DNA of 64,000 bases, taken from Cytospora piceicola. Lineage: Eukaryota; Ascomycota; Sordariomycetes; Diaporthales; Cytosporaceae. Below, in pieces: positions 13,401 through 25,762 of this stretch. How positions within the stretch are numbered: the first letter of the stretch is position 1; each line of letters opens with the position of its first letter. The stretch lies in the NCBI GenBank assembly GCA_023375675.1, contig JALQBC010000005.1, forward strand, positions 682,001 through 746,000, read 5' to 3'. A program made the translations under genes and the position numbers. Below the pieces are notes generated by a model that worked only from the letters and a program-made list of their open reading frames with translations, was not told where the DNA came from and ran no database searches.

Positions 13401-15029
13401 GTACTGTTGGTCTGGAGGTATTGATATCGATGCAAACGACGCTTGTAAGGAAGTGTTGTGCAAGGTAGGAAAGAGGAGGTAATTTGAAATGTGTGTGAGA
13501 TGTGTCCCCAAGACAGAGACGATGAGGTTGACCGAGCCTTGAGGCTGAGGAAGTGTGGTGGGCTAGGAAAGGAAGGAAGAGAAAACGAGGCCCGAACTCG
13601 ATCGTCGGAAGTTTCTTAGTAGTTCGAGGGCGGCCAAGTCAAGCTATTGAGGCTAGCACAACAATGGATGAAATTGGGTATTCACTCGCGCAACCTCGGT
13701 GGACAATGTGCTTGTATGAAGGGCCCTGTCTTCACCGCCGCGTTGTTGATTGGTTGTAGGGCTCAAGTTATGCTAACTCGTGATATTGGTAGTGAGGAGG
13801 AAGGGGCAGTGTGGAGAGGTCAAAGGTAGGCATGGAATAAACTTCAATGGCCGTCCCCACTGGTTTTGGGCATATTAAATGCAATTGCTCTCTTCAAGAG
13901 GAGACCAGGTCACAATCACCATCTGGTAGCTCAATGGCCAGCTCACCCTTTTCCCCAAGGACACCAAGAAATTGCAGCTGATTCGGGAGGGCAGGAGGGT
14001 TACCAAGCACTTGCCGCAGTAACAAGAGACCTGAAAACAGAGAAAGTAAAATATACACATACGCATTGGACGATCGATGGGACGTAGGGTCCTGACGAAC
14101 AGCTTCCTCCTTCTCGTCGTCGTCGCTGTTTCGGCTCGACCCTGGAACCGACCACGACGGAAGCTGGTCGTCAAAGGCAAACCGGGAGAGCGGGATGCCA
14201 GATTGTGGCGACGTAAGGACAGAGCCTGATCGAGCTGCGCGGTTGGCCATGCCCGGAGGAGACGTTAGACTCGACAGGGAGTACCTGTTCGGCCTGGAGA
14301 AGACGGAAGGGAACCCAGACGGATTCTCGCGATACTCTGGCGGCGTCGTCGGCTCGGATTGATGCCCAGAGAGCCTGCCGTGTTCCTCGAGCATGTGGCC
14401 CAATTCGACCTCGTGCTTCGCTAATTCGGCGTCGAACAGGCGCTTCTGCTCCCGAATCTTCTCATACTCCAGCCGCTTCTTCTCTATCTGCTGCGCCGTC
14501 AGCATATGTCTTTTGTGGGAATGGGCCCTTGTATCGTGAGCTCTGGGATTGAGCAATCCCCAGCCCATGGGGTCCGCCGCTTCGATGATCAGGTTGGCTT
14601 TGGAGGCACACGCACCAGTTGAAGATGTTGCATAGCCTGCGTCCGGACAGGTTAGCAGATGTCCACGAAACGAAGTTGGTGTCCCGAGAACCTCGAGCCA
14701 CAACCCAGGCTCCCACAGGCGCATTGGGATATGGCGGAGCGCAAGACAAGCGCACACCTCCCAGACACGCCCACGGATGTCAATGCCTCTGCCTCTGCCA
14801 TGCAACTCACCTGGTAATCCTGTACGTCTGGGCCACGCGGGGCTATAGATGAAGACAATGTTGGCACGCGCCCCGAGTCTGTGGTGAAACGGCGGGACAG
14901 GGTCGATCGAGGGTCTTGTGAGGACATGGTCTGCGAGAGACGGTTGCGAGGAGAGACGAGGGAGTTCATGGTGGTCGCATCGCTTCGGGGGGACTGCTGG
15001 GATCGGAATCGCATCTCGTTCGGATCCAT
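10465..15029 (-). CDS. Pumilio/PUF-family RNA-binding protein (Puf4/Mpt5-like)
   Basis: Exons, in transcript order, 15029-14811, 14490-14063, 13335-13152, 12783-11877 and 11825-10465 give 1032 residues; all phases agree. The PUF repeats span about 581-914, with signature segments such as KDQHGCRYLQKQLE, MTDAFGNYLCQKL, NQHGTRALQKMIE, DLNGNHVIQKCL, HRHGCCVLQRC, DPFGNYVIQYII and DSYANYVVQTAL. This pattern is closest to yeast Puf4/Mpt5, which bind 3' UTRs in the cytoplasm and promote mRNA decay or repression. Exon 2 encodes a charged coiled-coil stretch (EKKRLEYEKIREQKRLFDAEL) found near the N-terminus of fungal homologues; the junction to exon 3 (NRYSMPVT) also matches them. The first-to-second exon junction is the least certain: the 320-nt intron was placed by phase and a CTGAC branch site. 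Intron 3 is 727 nt and may hold a second promoter. Confidence 0.88.
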
Positions 15030-18000
15030 TTTCGACAACGATATTTCCTAAGACAACTACAACGGTCCGGCTTCTTTTCGTACACGAGGGTGTCGGCGCC
15101 CAAGTCCGGCCTACTGTATTGGAAGACACACATCAGCAAAGCGGCTCCTCGAGGTTTTGCCCATCTTGAATCGGGACTCGTGCTGATCAATGGGGGTGGG
15201 GTGTCGTCCGGGCAAGGCTAATGCTGGGTTGGGGGATCTATCGTCGCCGCAGCCAGAGGGTGGTACTTGCGCTGAGCTTCCTATGGATACCTCTATCCTC
15301 TTTTCAACGACGCCAATGGCATCGCCCAGCCTCGGCGTCGGCAAGGACAATAAGATGGACAGATGGCGGGCTAGCAAGACAGCGAGCAACAGACAGCAGC
15401 AGACATGGCCTGGCCAAACCCCCCTGACGACGGCGCAGAAACGATCCGGGCTGACGAGTACTCACCTAGAGAGACACAACAGATATGGCACACTTTGCGC
15501 CCTGGAGAGCCAGGAGCAGCAAGAAAAAAGAGAAACGCGGTAGGTGATAGAGTTGCAAGCAATGTTAGAAATGAGCGTGGGTTAGAGAGACGGACGGAAG
15601 TCCATGAGGGGCCGGCGTGGTACTTGAAGCAAGCTCGAGGTACCCAGCCGCTCGACTGGGTCAGGGGTCATGTCTCCTGCTTATGGACGGCAAGACGCTG
15701 CTGCGAAGGCGCTCGCCGCTGTGACCCTGGACCCTGACACTTTTCCATGCGGCCCTGCACACTAAAACATACCTGGGTAAACCAACACTCACTCCCTATT
15801 ATCTGCTGAGTAGTGTATGGGTATTCTCGACAAACCGTATATGTACTTCAGGATGTTAGTCCCAAGAGGGGTAATGTTTGTATTTACTTAGATACAAAGG
15901 CGCTGGTGGTACAGTTTTGCCCAGAGAAGACAGCCCTGGAGGTGACTTGATACCATCCAGGTTACCAAAAAACGAATTGGGTATACTGCGTATCAGGTGG
16001 TTGGAGTGCTGATAGTCTAGGCCTCCCTTTTGCCCCTAACAATCACGATATACCAAGACAACCTTACCTCACTGTCAACACTCGACACTTCCAATCACAA
16101 CTAGTGGCTTGATGAGCAGGCCGTCGAATGGCTATTCGCCAGGCTAATTGGCAGTAGATCGACTGCTCAACCGTCAACGGCGGTGTAGAAAAGGGACCTT
16201 GTCATAGTACATCTAAGTCCTACTAGTCCTCTTCACACGCGCCTAACGTCTCGGGCCGGTCATTCTTAAGTATGTTACATACTTGCCGCCTGCTCGAGCC
16301 GCGGTGAGATGAAAGACAAGGCATCTTGAAATTCAGAGGTATATTGGGCGGCATAACATCGCGCGGCCGATAACGGGCTGTACCTAGTTTTCAATGTATG
16401 GATCGAATCTTGGAGCCTTCCAAGAAATTTGATGAGATGGGCATGCACTGGCAGCAATGCTGCCGCCCACCCAATATGAAGTCGATGTGTGCCCTGTGGG
16501 CCTGCATCCACGCGTATTAAGTTCCTGAAACCATGGAGCACCTGTATAGGGCCCCTCCGTGTAACATCATCGACTACCGGTACCGGCAAGTATCTACGGA
16601 TATACCTACATATATGTATCAGGGTTTTTTCATCTTCTGCTGGTGGTGATCAAAGCCATATGCTGGCAACGAGAGACCGGCATACCTAGATAGCCGTAAT
16701 AATCTTTTCGGCTCACTTGCTAATCTTCACAGCGGAACTGCCCGAATATATGTATGTGGTGGCCTTCTATATACCGGACTTTACCTAGGTAGGTACGGTA
16801 GTGTAGGTGCCCAGGTGGTTGTGATCACCTCCCGATCGTTGCACGGCCTGGCCTGCCTTGTGAGGGGGGCGCATGAACCAAGCAGCCCGAGGCGTTCTAA
16901 ATGGAAGTGATTGACCCTGCATGCCGCGCACATCTATCTTGGTTCCTAGTATTAGAATCTCAAGCAACAACTGGACATTTCCCCTACTTCTCGTGTCCCC
17001 GTATTCGTCAAGAAAGCACCTTTTCAAGGACCACGGTATGGCTCGAGGTCGACACCTGAAGTTACCCACGTTCTGCAGGTATTAGGGGACACCCCCCAAG
17101 GGGAGGGTTGTTCAAACTGGATGACATTTGAACACTGTCAAGGTTGCTGGCGACTGAGCCTGTCATGTCCAATAATTAAGCGTCGACCGGATATACGGCT
17201 AAGTAGAAGCCCCACAGAGCCTCGGGCCGCTCAAGGGCTTCTAGAAGCTTGTGTTAAGGTTTCATCCCATCGTGATTATCGCCCACAGGAGACCCCGACT
17301 CCCGACCTCTTCAGTGGCAACAACATCATCCTACCCTGAACTGCCTGATAGGCAGAATAGTCCTGGCGTGAGTTGGTCGCACATTGAAGCTTAGCGCGGC
17401 TATCCAGGAATTGTCGGCCATACTTACCACAGTAAGTTCCCCTTGATATCATACAAAGTGCGGCATCTGCACACCAAACCTTTGCCGCTGGCCTGCTTTG
17501 TAAATACCTAGGTATCCTCGCTCAGGATCTTCGAGTCTTCTTCAAGCCCCTCTTTCCCCTTCAGCCCCTCTCTTCCAGGGCTGAACCAGGATGGCAAGGG
17601 CCCTCATAGCGGGACCCCCCCCCTCATGGCTGGCTTGACGTCCGGGGGATCTGCAGATTTTCCACATGCCTTGCAGCGGGCCAGCATCGTTAACAAGATC
17701 GGGACGCCAGCAAATGGCATCATCACGAATTCCTCCGCGACATAATTCGCAGTGGGCTTTTGTGAAAGTGCTTGCAGGAGGTGGTGGCGACTGGTGACCC
17801 GGAACGCCAGTCATTTCACCGACTTTTTGTGGTCTGAGTCTTGCCTGCAGCGTGTAAGTGGGGAGAAGAAAGCATACTACGGGTCCGTACATGACCCTGA
17901 AGATGGCCTCGCAGGAATTCGTTGGGGCGTCCTGCTTCTTCCAATAACTCTAACACGGATCGATCTTCATCTCTAAGGTGTTGTATCACTTGTACAGGCG

Positions 18001-18842
18001 AAGCGCAAACATACTTTTGTCACTGTGTTGAGAGTTCGCCCCTATGGGTTCGGGGTACCCCAGGGTTCTCCCTAATGAGACCTGCCTCTAGTAGAGTATC
18101 TCTAAAGAAGGCCACCTGTGGAACTGTTCTGTAACTAGGATAACAGCCTTGATGAACCGCTCCCTACGATGCAGTTGGCGGTAAAAGCTTTCGTTTCGCA
18201 GACCGTTCAAGTAAACAACTAGCATATCTCAGTTAGGTACTAGGCAGGTAGTCAGTGTCTTATTACTCCAGTACACCTTCACGGCATATGCTGTCGACAA
18301 GCCGTTGATGTCTGCAAGACTGGCTACCTTGGTGATCAAATTGGAAATGTGTCTCCCTTCAGCCTAACATTGAAAGTTGTGAATCTATAGAGAGTAGAAA
18401 GAGAGGCAGATGATTCACAGCCCGCCTACACTTTGTCCCTCCTCTCTGAAGCATCCAAGAATTAGTTCAAGCGAGTTCAGCCAGATTATATGTATCAACT
18501 TGTCCTACCTATCCACCACATCCTTTTGGATCTCATGTCCATCAGCAAATACAGAACTACGAAAAACTCCAATGGCCGCAAACCTCTGTTGCACTCGACG
18601 TCAAGTTGGAGGTATATGAAGTGGTATTGAGGCCTGCCCCTACCTAACAATCTGCACGAGCCGGAGACATGTCAACTGGTGCACAGACCTAAACTCGTCC
18701 CCCACCCTATTGCAAGGGTCTTATCTTATCGCCGTGACTCCAACGACGGGCCCCGCGACCGCGAAAAAGTTCCCAAAATTTACAACTGTTTACACCACCA
18801 ATCCAGATTATCCAGAGGTCATGAGCGTGAGAGAACAGCAAA
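15030..18842. other. Gene-poor divergent spacer between PUF and RPC2
   Basis: 3.8 kb in which I see no coding gene, RNA gene or transposon. TACCTAGGTA palindromes occur at 16782-16791 and 17505-17514. The left end is the PUF promoter, and the right end, rich in GA/CT near 18380, should be the RPC2 promoter. The rest is of mixed composition with short random frames. Confidence 0.5.
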
Positions 18843-21800
18843 ATGCCGAAGAACGATGATGACGGCTTTGAGGCCCTCCTGGAGCCATTCTACAATGGCA
18901 AGAAGCTCACCGATCCCATCTCCACCAAGGATGACAAGTACCAGCTTCTGCCCGCCTTCTTGAAGGTCAAAGGTGAGCTCGCGTTGGCTTTAGACAAAAC
19001 CCGCCGCGTCGACATGCTGATTTGCTCTTTTAGGTCTCGTCAAGCAGCACATCGACTCCTACAATTACTTCGTCGACCATGACATCAAAGAAATCGTCAA
19101 GGCGAACCGCATCATTCGAAGCGAAGTCGACAGCAGCTTCTACCTCGAGTTCCTCGATATCCGAGTCGATAGACCCTCCCGAGGAGATGCCGGCCAATCC
19201 TTCAAGGCGAAGAACAATGTCACGCCCATGGAGTGCCGACTGCGAGACATGACATACGCCGCCCCGATCATAATCGATATTGCCTACATTCGCGACAAGA
19301 AGAAGATCATTCGGAGAAATGTCCCCCTCGGTCGCATGCCGATCATGCTCAAGAGCTCAAAGTGTGGCTTGGCCGGGGCTACAAACCGCCAGATGGAGTT
19401 CATGAACGAGTGCCCCTTGGATCCAGGTGGCTACTTTATCATCGGTGGAACTGAAAAGGTCATTTTGATCCAGGAACAGCTCAGCAAGAATCGAGTGATT
19501 GTTGAGGCCGACGAGAAGAAGGAGCTGATACAGGCGTCCGTCACGAGTTCGACACACGAGAGAAAATCCAAGACGTACGTGATCTTGAAGAAGGACCGCA
19601 TCGTCCTCCGGCACAACGTACTTGTAGAGGATATACCGATTGCCATCATCCTGAAAGCTTTCGGTGGCCTCTCAGACTATGAGATCATGCAGCTTGTAGC
19701 TGGACCCGACGGGCGCTACCAGGACGACTTCGCCCTTAACTTTGACGAGGCGACCAAGGTTGGTGTTTTCACACAGCAGCAGGCTCTCGAGTACATCGGC
19801 TCTCGTGTCAGGATGGGCTCCAAGGGCAGGCCCCAGTTCGGTCCTGCGCCTCGGCGGAACAACGTTGAAGAGGGTCTGGACGCGCTCGCCAACATCATCC
19901 TTGCCCATGTTACCATCGAGGACCTGGACTTCTACCCCAAAGCAATCTACATTGCGATGATGACCCGAAGGGTATTGATGGCTTCTCATGACCCGAAGTT
20001 GGTCGACGACCGCGATTTCGTGGGCAACAAGCGGCTCGAGTTGGCTGGCCAAATGCTTTCGCTGCTATTCGAAGATCTTTTCAAGAGTTTCCTTACTAAC
20101 TTGAGGATGAACATTGACAAAGTACTCAAGAAACCGAACAAAGCTATTCCCTTTGATCCGTTGACGTCGATCAGTGGAACAGGAGGCCATATCACGCAAG
20201 GCATGAACCGCGCAATTCAGTCCGGAAACTGGAGTGTCAAGCGTTTCAACATGAACCGAGCAGGTGTCACTCACGTTCTGAGTCGACTGAGTTATATTGC
20301 CGCGCTTGGAATGATGACTCGAGTTAGCAGTCAGTTCGAGAAGACGCGTAAAGTGTCCGGTCCCAGAGCTCTTCAGCCATCACAATGGGGAATGTTGTGT
20401 ACTTCAGACACACCCGAAGGAGAGGCTTGTGGTTTGGTCAAGAACCTGGCTTTAATGACGCACATCACGACCGAAGTAGACGAGAAACCCGTCAAGAAGT
20501 TCATACTGACCATGGATTCGAACGTCGAGCCGATTCGCAACTTCTCTGGCTCAGAGATGCACAAACCAGATGCATATATCATTTCCATCAACGGAACACC
20601 CTTCGCGTTGACCCACTTCCCCAAACGATTCGCTGCCAAGTTCAGAACCATGCGACGACGTGGATACATCAATCCGTTTGTGAGCATCAACGTCAATTCT
20701 CATTTCAATACGATATTCATCGCAACAGATGAAGGCCGGGTGTGCCGTCCATACATCATCGTCAAGGATGCTGTCTCAAGGTTGCAACCTGAACACCTCA
20801 GATTGTTGCAGCTAGGCCAGATCGGTTTCGACGACTTCCTTCGCCGTGGTGTTGTTGAGTACCTTGATGTCAACGAGGAGAACGATGCACTCATTGCTCT
20901 GTACGATGCGGACATCACGAAGAGCACGACCCACGTCGAGATTGAGCCCTTTACCATCCTTGGTGCCGTGGCTGGTCTCATTCCATTCCCTCACCACAAC
21001 CAGTCCCCCAGAAACACCTACCAATGTGCTATGGGTAAACAAGCTATTGGTGCTATTGCGTATAATCAGTTCAACCGGATTGATACCCTGCTATACACGT
21101 TGGTCTACCCACAACGGCCCATGGTCATCTCAAAAACCATCGAGCTCACGAGTTACGATAAATTACCGGCCGGACACAATGCGACTGTGGTGGTTATGTC
21201 CTTCTCCGGGTACGATATTGAAGATGCGTTGGTCCTTAACAAAGCTTCTTGCGACCGTGGCTTTGGAAGGTGTCAAGCTTTCCGGAAGTATACCTCAGAA
21301 TTGCAGAGATACCCTAATGGGGCGGCAGAGAGGATTGGCCAGCCGGAGACAGACCCGAACACCAAGCAGAAGATTGCCAAGCACGAAGTGCTGGACAACG
21401 ATGGTCTTGCTAGAGTCGGCTGGCAAGTTCACAACGGAGAGACGATGGTCAAGAAGGAAACGCCACTGGACACGGGAGCAAATATCGGAGGCACCGAGAG
21501 GACTAACGATTTCCGAGATACGTCCATCAACTACCGTATTCCAGACCCTGCGTACATTGACAAGGTCATGGTCACGCAGACGGAGAGGGATACGGTCCTC
21601 GTCAAGGTCCAGACGCGACAGACCCGTCGTCCAGAGCTTGGTGACAAGTTCTCATCTCGTCACGGACAGAAAGGTGTTGTGGGCATCATTGTCGACCAGG
21701 AGGATCTTCCATTTAGCGACTCAGGACTCGTCCCCGATATTATCATGAACCCTCATGGTTTCCCATCTCGTATGACAGTCGGCAAGTTGCTCGAATGCCT

Positions 21801-22377
21801 GACAGGAAAGGCCTCCATCGTGCACGGACGAAAGAAGTATGGCTACGGTGACGCCTTCCGATCTCACCCAGTTGAGGAGGTCAGCAAGGTCCTCGTTGAC
21901 CACGGCTTCTCGTGGGAGGGCAAAGACTACTTCACATCCGGTATCACAGGCGAGCCACTGGAGGCGTACATCTTCAACGGCCCTATCTTCTACCAGCGAC
22001 TGAAGCACATGGTGCAGGACAAGATGCACTCCCGAGCGAGAGGGCCAAGGGCCATCCTGACCAGGCAGCCAACAGAGGGTCGTTCGCGTGATGGTGGTCT
22101 CCGTCTGGGAGAAATGGAGCGTGATTGCTTAATTGCCTACGGCGCGTCGCAACTGCTGCTGGAACGTCTGATGCACAGCTCCGATGGAACGAGCATTGAC
22201 ATTTGCCAGCAGTGTGGCCTCTTTGGTTACAGAGGATACTGCCAGACGTGCAAGAGCACGAGAGAGGTGACGCAGATGACGATGCCGTATGCGGCGAAGC
22301 TGTTGGTGCAGGAGCTCATCTCGATGAACGTGGGGGTGAGGCTGCAGATGGAGGATGAGTTCCCTCACCCTAGGTAA
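18843..22377 (+). CDS. RPC2: RNA polymerase III second-largest subunit
   Basis: Exons 18843-18972 and 19034-22377 give 1157 residues, close to yeast Rpc128. The 61-nt intron restores LKVK|GLVKQHIDSYNYFVDHDI. Segments diagnostic of Pol III rather than Pol I or II include CRLRDMTYAAPI, GRMPIMLKSSKC, ECPLDPGGYFIIGGTEKVI, LCTSDTPEGEACGLVKNLALM and PHHNQSPRNTYQCAMGKQA. GYDIEDALVLNK and GDKFSSRHGQKGVVG are the conserved active-centre and hybrid-binding blocks. The C-terminal zinc module CQQCGLFGYRGYCQTC is intact. It forms the beta-like half of the nuclear enzyme that makes tRNA, 5S rRNA and U6. The tRNA-Trp gene at 53697-53835 would be one of its templates. Confidence 0.97.
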
Positions 22378-22962
22378 TCAGGGGAAGCAGCAGGTGTGAG
22401 GTGGTCTCCATGTCGAGTTTGGAGATGTATGATCACCAAGAAAAAAGTATTTTGCATAGCACTCTGGCGTAGGGGAATTGAGGACAAGACAGGGTACGGT
22501 ATTGATAGCAGATAGGCCAGCAAAAAGGAAATGACCACTGCTTTTAGAAATTTTCGCCATACATGAACGATATTGTGACCCATTTTGGAACCTTCGGACA
22601 GCACTAGGTGTAGCCTACTTGCCCATAGAGGTGATGTACAAGTGCCGTGGACATGGACAAACGAGTGGCTATGCGGAAGTGCACCTGACCGTTGCGGAAT
22701 AGAGGCAGAATCAATGTCTATCCGGACATATTTGGGTAATTTTTGAGTCTAGACCAATATGTCCCTCCAAGTGCTGTACATACAATAGTAGAGCTTTTCT
22801 TTTCAAACAGGGTATCTGGAGTTCATGTGAACTGACGACTCAGTCGTGGCCTTGTCATCTAAAGTAGCCCGCTCAAGAACACATCCGTTGTGTACTGATC
22901 TTCAGCTACGTATTATGTTGCCTTGGTTCTTCACTTTGTTGCATTGAATCTCGTAGGATGCG
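22378..22962. other. Convergent spacer RPC2/RAD57-like
   Basis: Between two 3' ends. No gene is seen; presumably both 3' UTRs. Confidence 0.5.
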
Positions 22963-24555
22963 TCACCTAGCGATTCCCTTCAACCCGCCCATCGTAACCT
23001 CAAACTCCGCACACCCCTCCAGCCCCGGTCCCATGGCAGCAATATGCGGCGCAAAGACGACCTTCATCCACCTCCTCCACGTCTTGAGTGTCGGCGTCCC
23101 TGTCCCACCAGCATCGTCGTCCTCGGCATACTTTGTCTTGCCGTACCTCGGTGCCTTGAACAGCGCAATCCGGCATGCTATCTGTGTCGACCATACCAGC
23201 CCCAGACTAGGCGTCTTGAGTGACAGCGTCGAAGACGGATGTGGGTCATCGCCCCAGCCCGTGAACCACCTCTGCTGATGATCGAAGTTCAGTGCCGGCG
23301 GCGCGGGCGGACCTGCAATCTCTTCGGACATGGAAGGCGGCGGCGGCGGCGGTTGCCTAGGGGGAGGCGGCCCTTCGTCTTCATCATCACCGCGGGACAT
23401 ACTCGACCGCGGCAGCGCATCGGCCATCGAAGACGTCAGCTCTACGTGCGGCAGGGGCGCCTGCTCCGGGTCCCTGCTCCGCGACGCCAGCGGCGAGCTC
23501 TCCCCATGGCCACCACCACGCCGCCCGCCCGCCCCGCTCCTGCCGCGGCTCGCGGGCGGGTTCCTGGCCGTCGACCCGGGGCTCCCACCCCGGTCGAACC
23601 GGTCCGCCACCTGGTTCGACACCACGACCGCCAGGTCGTGCCTCCTCGCCAGGTCCCGCAGCAGCATGCCCAGGCGGACGAGCTCCGCGCTGCGGGCGCC
23701 CATGTTCTGCCCGGTGCCCCTGCCGCGGGCGCCCTCCCCGCCCGGGCCGTCCTTGGCAGACCGGTCGAACTCGGCGCGGTAGTTGGCCGCCACGCTGTCG
23801 AGCACAATGATCCCCACGCCGCGCCTCTCGACCTCCACGGGGACCTGGTAGGTCAGTATGTGCTCCTGGGACTCGAGGTCCGGCGTGGTGGTGCTGATGA
23901 TGTTGTCGAGGGAGGGCCGCTCGCCGGCGGGGACGGACTTGAAGAGCGGGTTGTTGTTGAGCATCTGCGTGAGCCGGCGCGTGGACAGCGGCGCCTCGGT
24001 GGAGATGTAGAGGGCGTTTCGACCCGTCCCGTGCGGTGGGGGCAGTTGCACCGCGAGCAGCAGGGACAGGAGGAACTGGGTCTTGCCGGCGCCGGACTCG
24101 CCGGTCAGCTCGGTGATGTAGCCTGTGGGTATGCCGCCGCCGAGGGAGGCGTCGAGGGCCGCATCGAGAGTGCTGATCGAATTCCAACGGCCCTTGAGTG
24201 AAGAGAAGCTGTGCAGGGGTGTTTCATGTTTCTCCTCCTCCTCCTCCTCCTCCTCCTCCTCCTCCTCCTCCTCCTCCTCCTCCTCCTCATCAGTCTTATT
24301 GTCCTCCCCGCCCGCCGCCGTTGCTGCCTTGTTGCCCCTGTCCTCTACGACTCCCAGGTCGGAATGCAAGGCATCCAGCACGGCGTTACATAGCCGCTTC
24401 AAGTCCAATAACGGCAGCTGCGTCCGCTTGCCTAGGTCTGCCGCCTCGAGGGTGAGGAGCTCACTCGTCGTCACCTGGTGTCTTTCCAGGGTCGGGATGA
24501 GACTCGCATACTGGCTGGTGGGGAAGTGCGGCAGGATGCGTAGAAGATCCGTCAT
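22963..24555 (-). CDS. RAD57: Rad51 paralogue, RAD57/XRCC3-like
   Basis: Intronless, 530 residues. Residues 1-70 are a helical N-terminal segment of the kind seen in Rad51-family proteins. Walker A is at 152-159 (GESGAGKT), preceded by the family's GGGIPTGYITELTG; Walker B is around 246-254 (GVGIIVLDS), with NQVADRFDRG downstream. Rad57-type proteins pair with Rad55 to stabilise Rad51 filaments in homologous recombination in the nucleus. A run of 19 glutamates at 90-108, encoded by a CTC/GAG triplet repeat, lies between the N-terminal domain and the ATPase core. The C-terminal part carries a Gly/Ser/Pro-rich insertion (including seven prolines in one stretch) before the last conserved strands. 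The family call rests on overall pattern; another Rad51 paralogue is possible but less likely. Confidence 0.85.
   Translation of the reverse strand: MTDLLRILPHFPTSQYASLIPTLERHQVTTSELLTLEAADLGKRTQLPLLDLKRLCNAVLDALHSDLGVVEDRGNKAATAAGGEDNKTDEEEEEEEEEEEEEEEEEEEKHETPLHSFSSLKGRWNSISTLDAALDASLGGGIPTGYITELTGESGAGKTQFLLSLLLAVQLPPPHGTGRNALYISTEAPLSTRRLTQMLNNNPLFKSVPAGERPSLDNIISTTTPDLESQEHILTYQVPVEVERRGVGIIVLDSVAANYRAEFDRSAKDGPGGEGARGRGTGQNMGARSAELVRLGMLLRDLARRHDLAVVVSNQVADRFDRGGSPGSTARNPPASRGRSGAGGRRGGGHGESSPLASRSRDPEQAPLPHVELTSSMADALPRSSMSRGDDEDEGPPPPRQPPPPPPSMSEEIAGPPAPPALNFDHQQRWFTGWGDDPHPSSTLSLKTPSLGLVWSTQIACRIALFKAPRYGKTKYAEDDDAGGTGTPTLKTWRRWMKVVFAPHIAAMGPGLEGCAEFEVTMGGLKGIAR
24232..24288. repeat. 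(CTC)19 triplet repeat encoding poly-Glu
   Basis: Nineteen uninterrupted CTC triplets in frame with the RAD57-like gene, read as GAG (Glu) on the minus strand. A pure triplet run of this length is likely to vary in length between strains. Confidence 0.95.
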
Positions 24556-25490
24556 GGATGAGGATTATGGGGCATCTGGATGAGACGGGATTACAAAGAT
24601 GGGGAGTTCCCGCCCTTGTTGTTCGGTTGCTTTTCGGGCGACGGGCTTGACCGTGGTAATGAGAATGTGACGGTCGTGAATGGTGCTGTGGTTGTTCGGT
24701 AGTCAATTTAGCGAGAATGGTCGTGCCGCTAGACGAATACCAACCCCTGATTGCAACCCTGGAAGTGAGGAACCCCCCCATCTCTCTTCCTGGCTGGTCA
24801 GTCAAAACAAATTCTCTTCGAAACTCTTCTTGTTGCTCTACAAGCGGGAATGAAATCTCCCATGTTATGAGAGCTGTTATATCCAGCGAGGATTGAACCA
24901 GAAGTACATGTTTCAGGTGGCGTGTGGTTCAACAGATCCAATCCAAGCTCATTACTTCTGTAAACGATAATACATGATTAAGAGACCAGATAGCATAACA
25001 ATACAATTTTACCACGACCACTGCAAATCTGGACTTGATATCATGTATAGAGTCTGAAGATATGAAGCCAATAGATCCTTTGGTAGAGAAAAAGAGGGAA
25101 ACCACATGAAGATCATCGACACGCTCTCCAAGGTCACGTTGCCGCTGTGGTTGTGGTCACTGGTAATCACGACGGCAGTCTCGATAGCAAAGGCTTCTGG
25201 GATGCAACAACTGGAGACACAAAGGATGACCTCCGAGAGAGAGGAGGAATGAACCTGGGATGGACTTGATAGCTACACTCAGCTACTTACCCGGCTATGA
25301 GAGACAGGCTGGATGAAATACTGGGGCACACACAGCCCAACATAGAGATTGGGCAGTAGCCCGATATGGAGACTGGATGACAGCCCAACACGAAGACTGG
25401 GAAGCCTAATAGAGACTGAGAGACTAGATGACTGGAAGACTGGAAGCGTGGGGTTAGGAAGTTAGGAGATTAATGGGTTACGTGGTTAGG

Positions 25491-25634
25491 AGGTTACGAG
25501 AGTAGGAGGTTACGAGAGTAGGGGGTTACGAGAGTAGGAGGTTACGAGAGTAGGAGGTTACGAGAGTAGGAGGTTACGAGAGTAGGAGGTTACGAGAGTA
25601 GGAGGTTACGAGAGTAGGAGGTTACGAGAGTAGG
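25491..25634. repeat. 16-bp minisatellite, nine units
   Basis: Nine contiguous copies of AGGTTACGAGAGTAGG, the third starting with GG instead of AG and otherwise identical. Degenerate related words (GTTAGGAAGTTAGGAG, GGTTACGTGGTTAGG) precede it from about 25452. Copies abut with no spacers, so it is a tandem repeat and not a CRISPR array. Confidence 0.95.
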
Positions 25635-25714
25635 ACTTTGAGAGGTTGGAATAGTAGGATGTCTCAGACAACACTGTAACCCAGATGTGACCATTACCAG
25701 GCTACCCGGGTATT

Positions 25715-25762
25715 AGGCTGCCAGGCTGCCAGGCTGCCAGGCTGCCAGGCTGCCAGGCTGCC
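25715..25762. repeat. 8-bp tandem repeat, six units
   Basis: Six perfect head-to-tail copies of AGGCTGCC, 80 bp downstream of the 16-bp minisatellite. Confidence 0.93.

Noticed and set aside
13894..15129. 411-codon continuous minus-strand frame as a separate gene
   Set aside because: Only 14490-14063 of it resembles a known protein (PUF N-terminus); the rest reads through introns in the wrong frame.
23239..24201. 320-codon Arg/Pro-rich open frame on the + strand
   Set aside because: Shadow of the GC-rich RAD57-like gene on the other strand.
24870..24960. B-box-like GGTTCAATCC on the minus strand, as a tRNA
   Set aside because: No T-stem pairing and no acceptor or D-arm partner could be found.
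25491..25762. CRISPR-like array
   Set aside because: Repeats are head-to-tail without spacers and the genome is eukaryotic.
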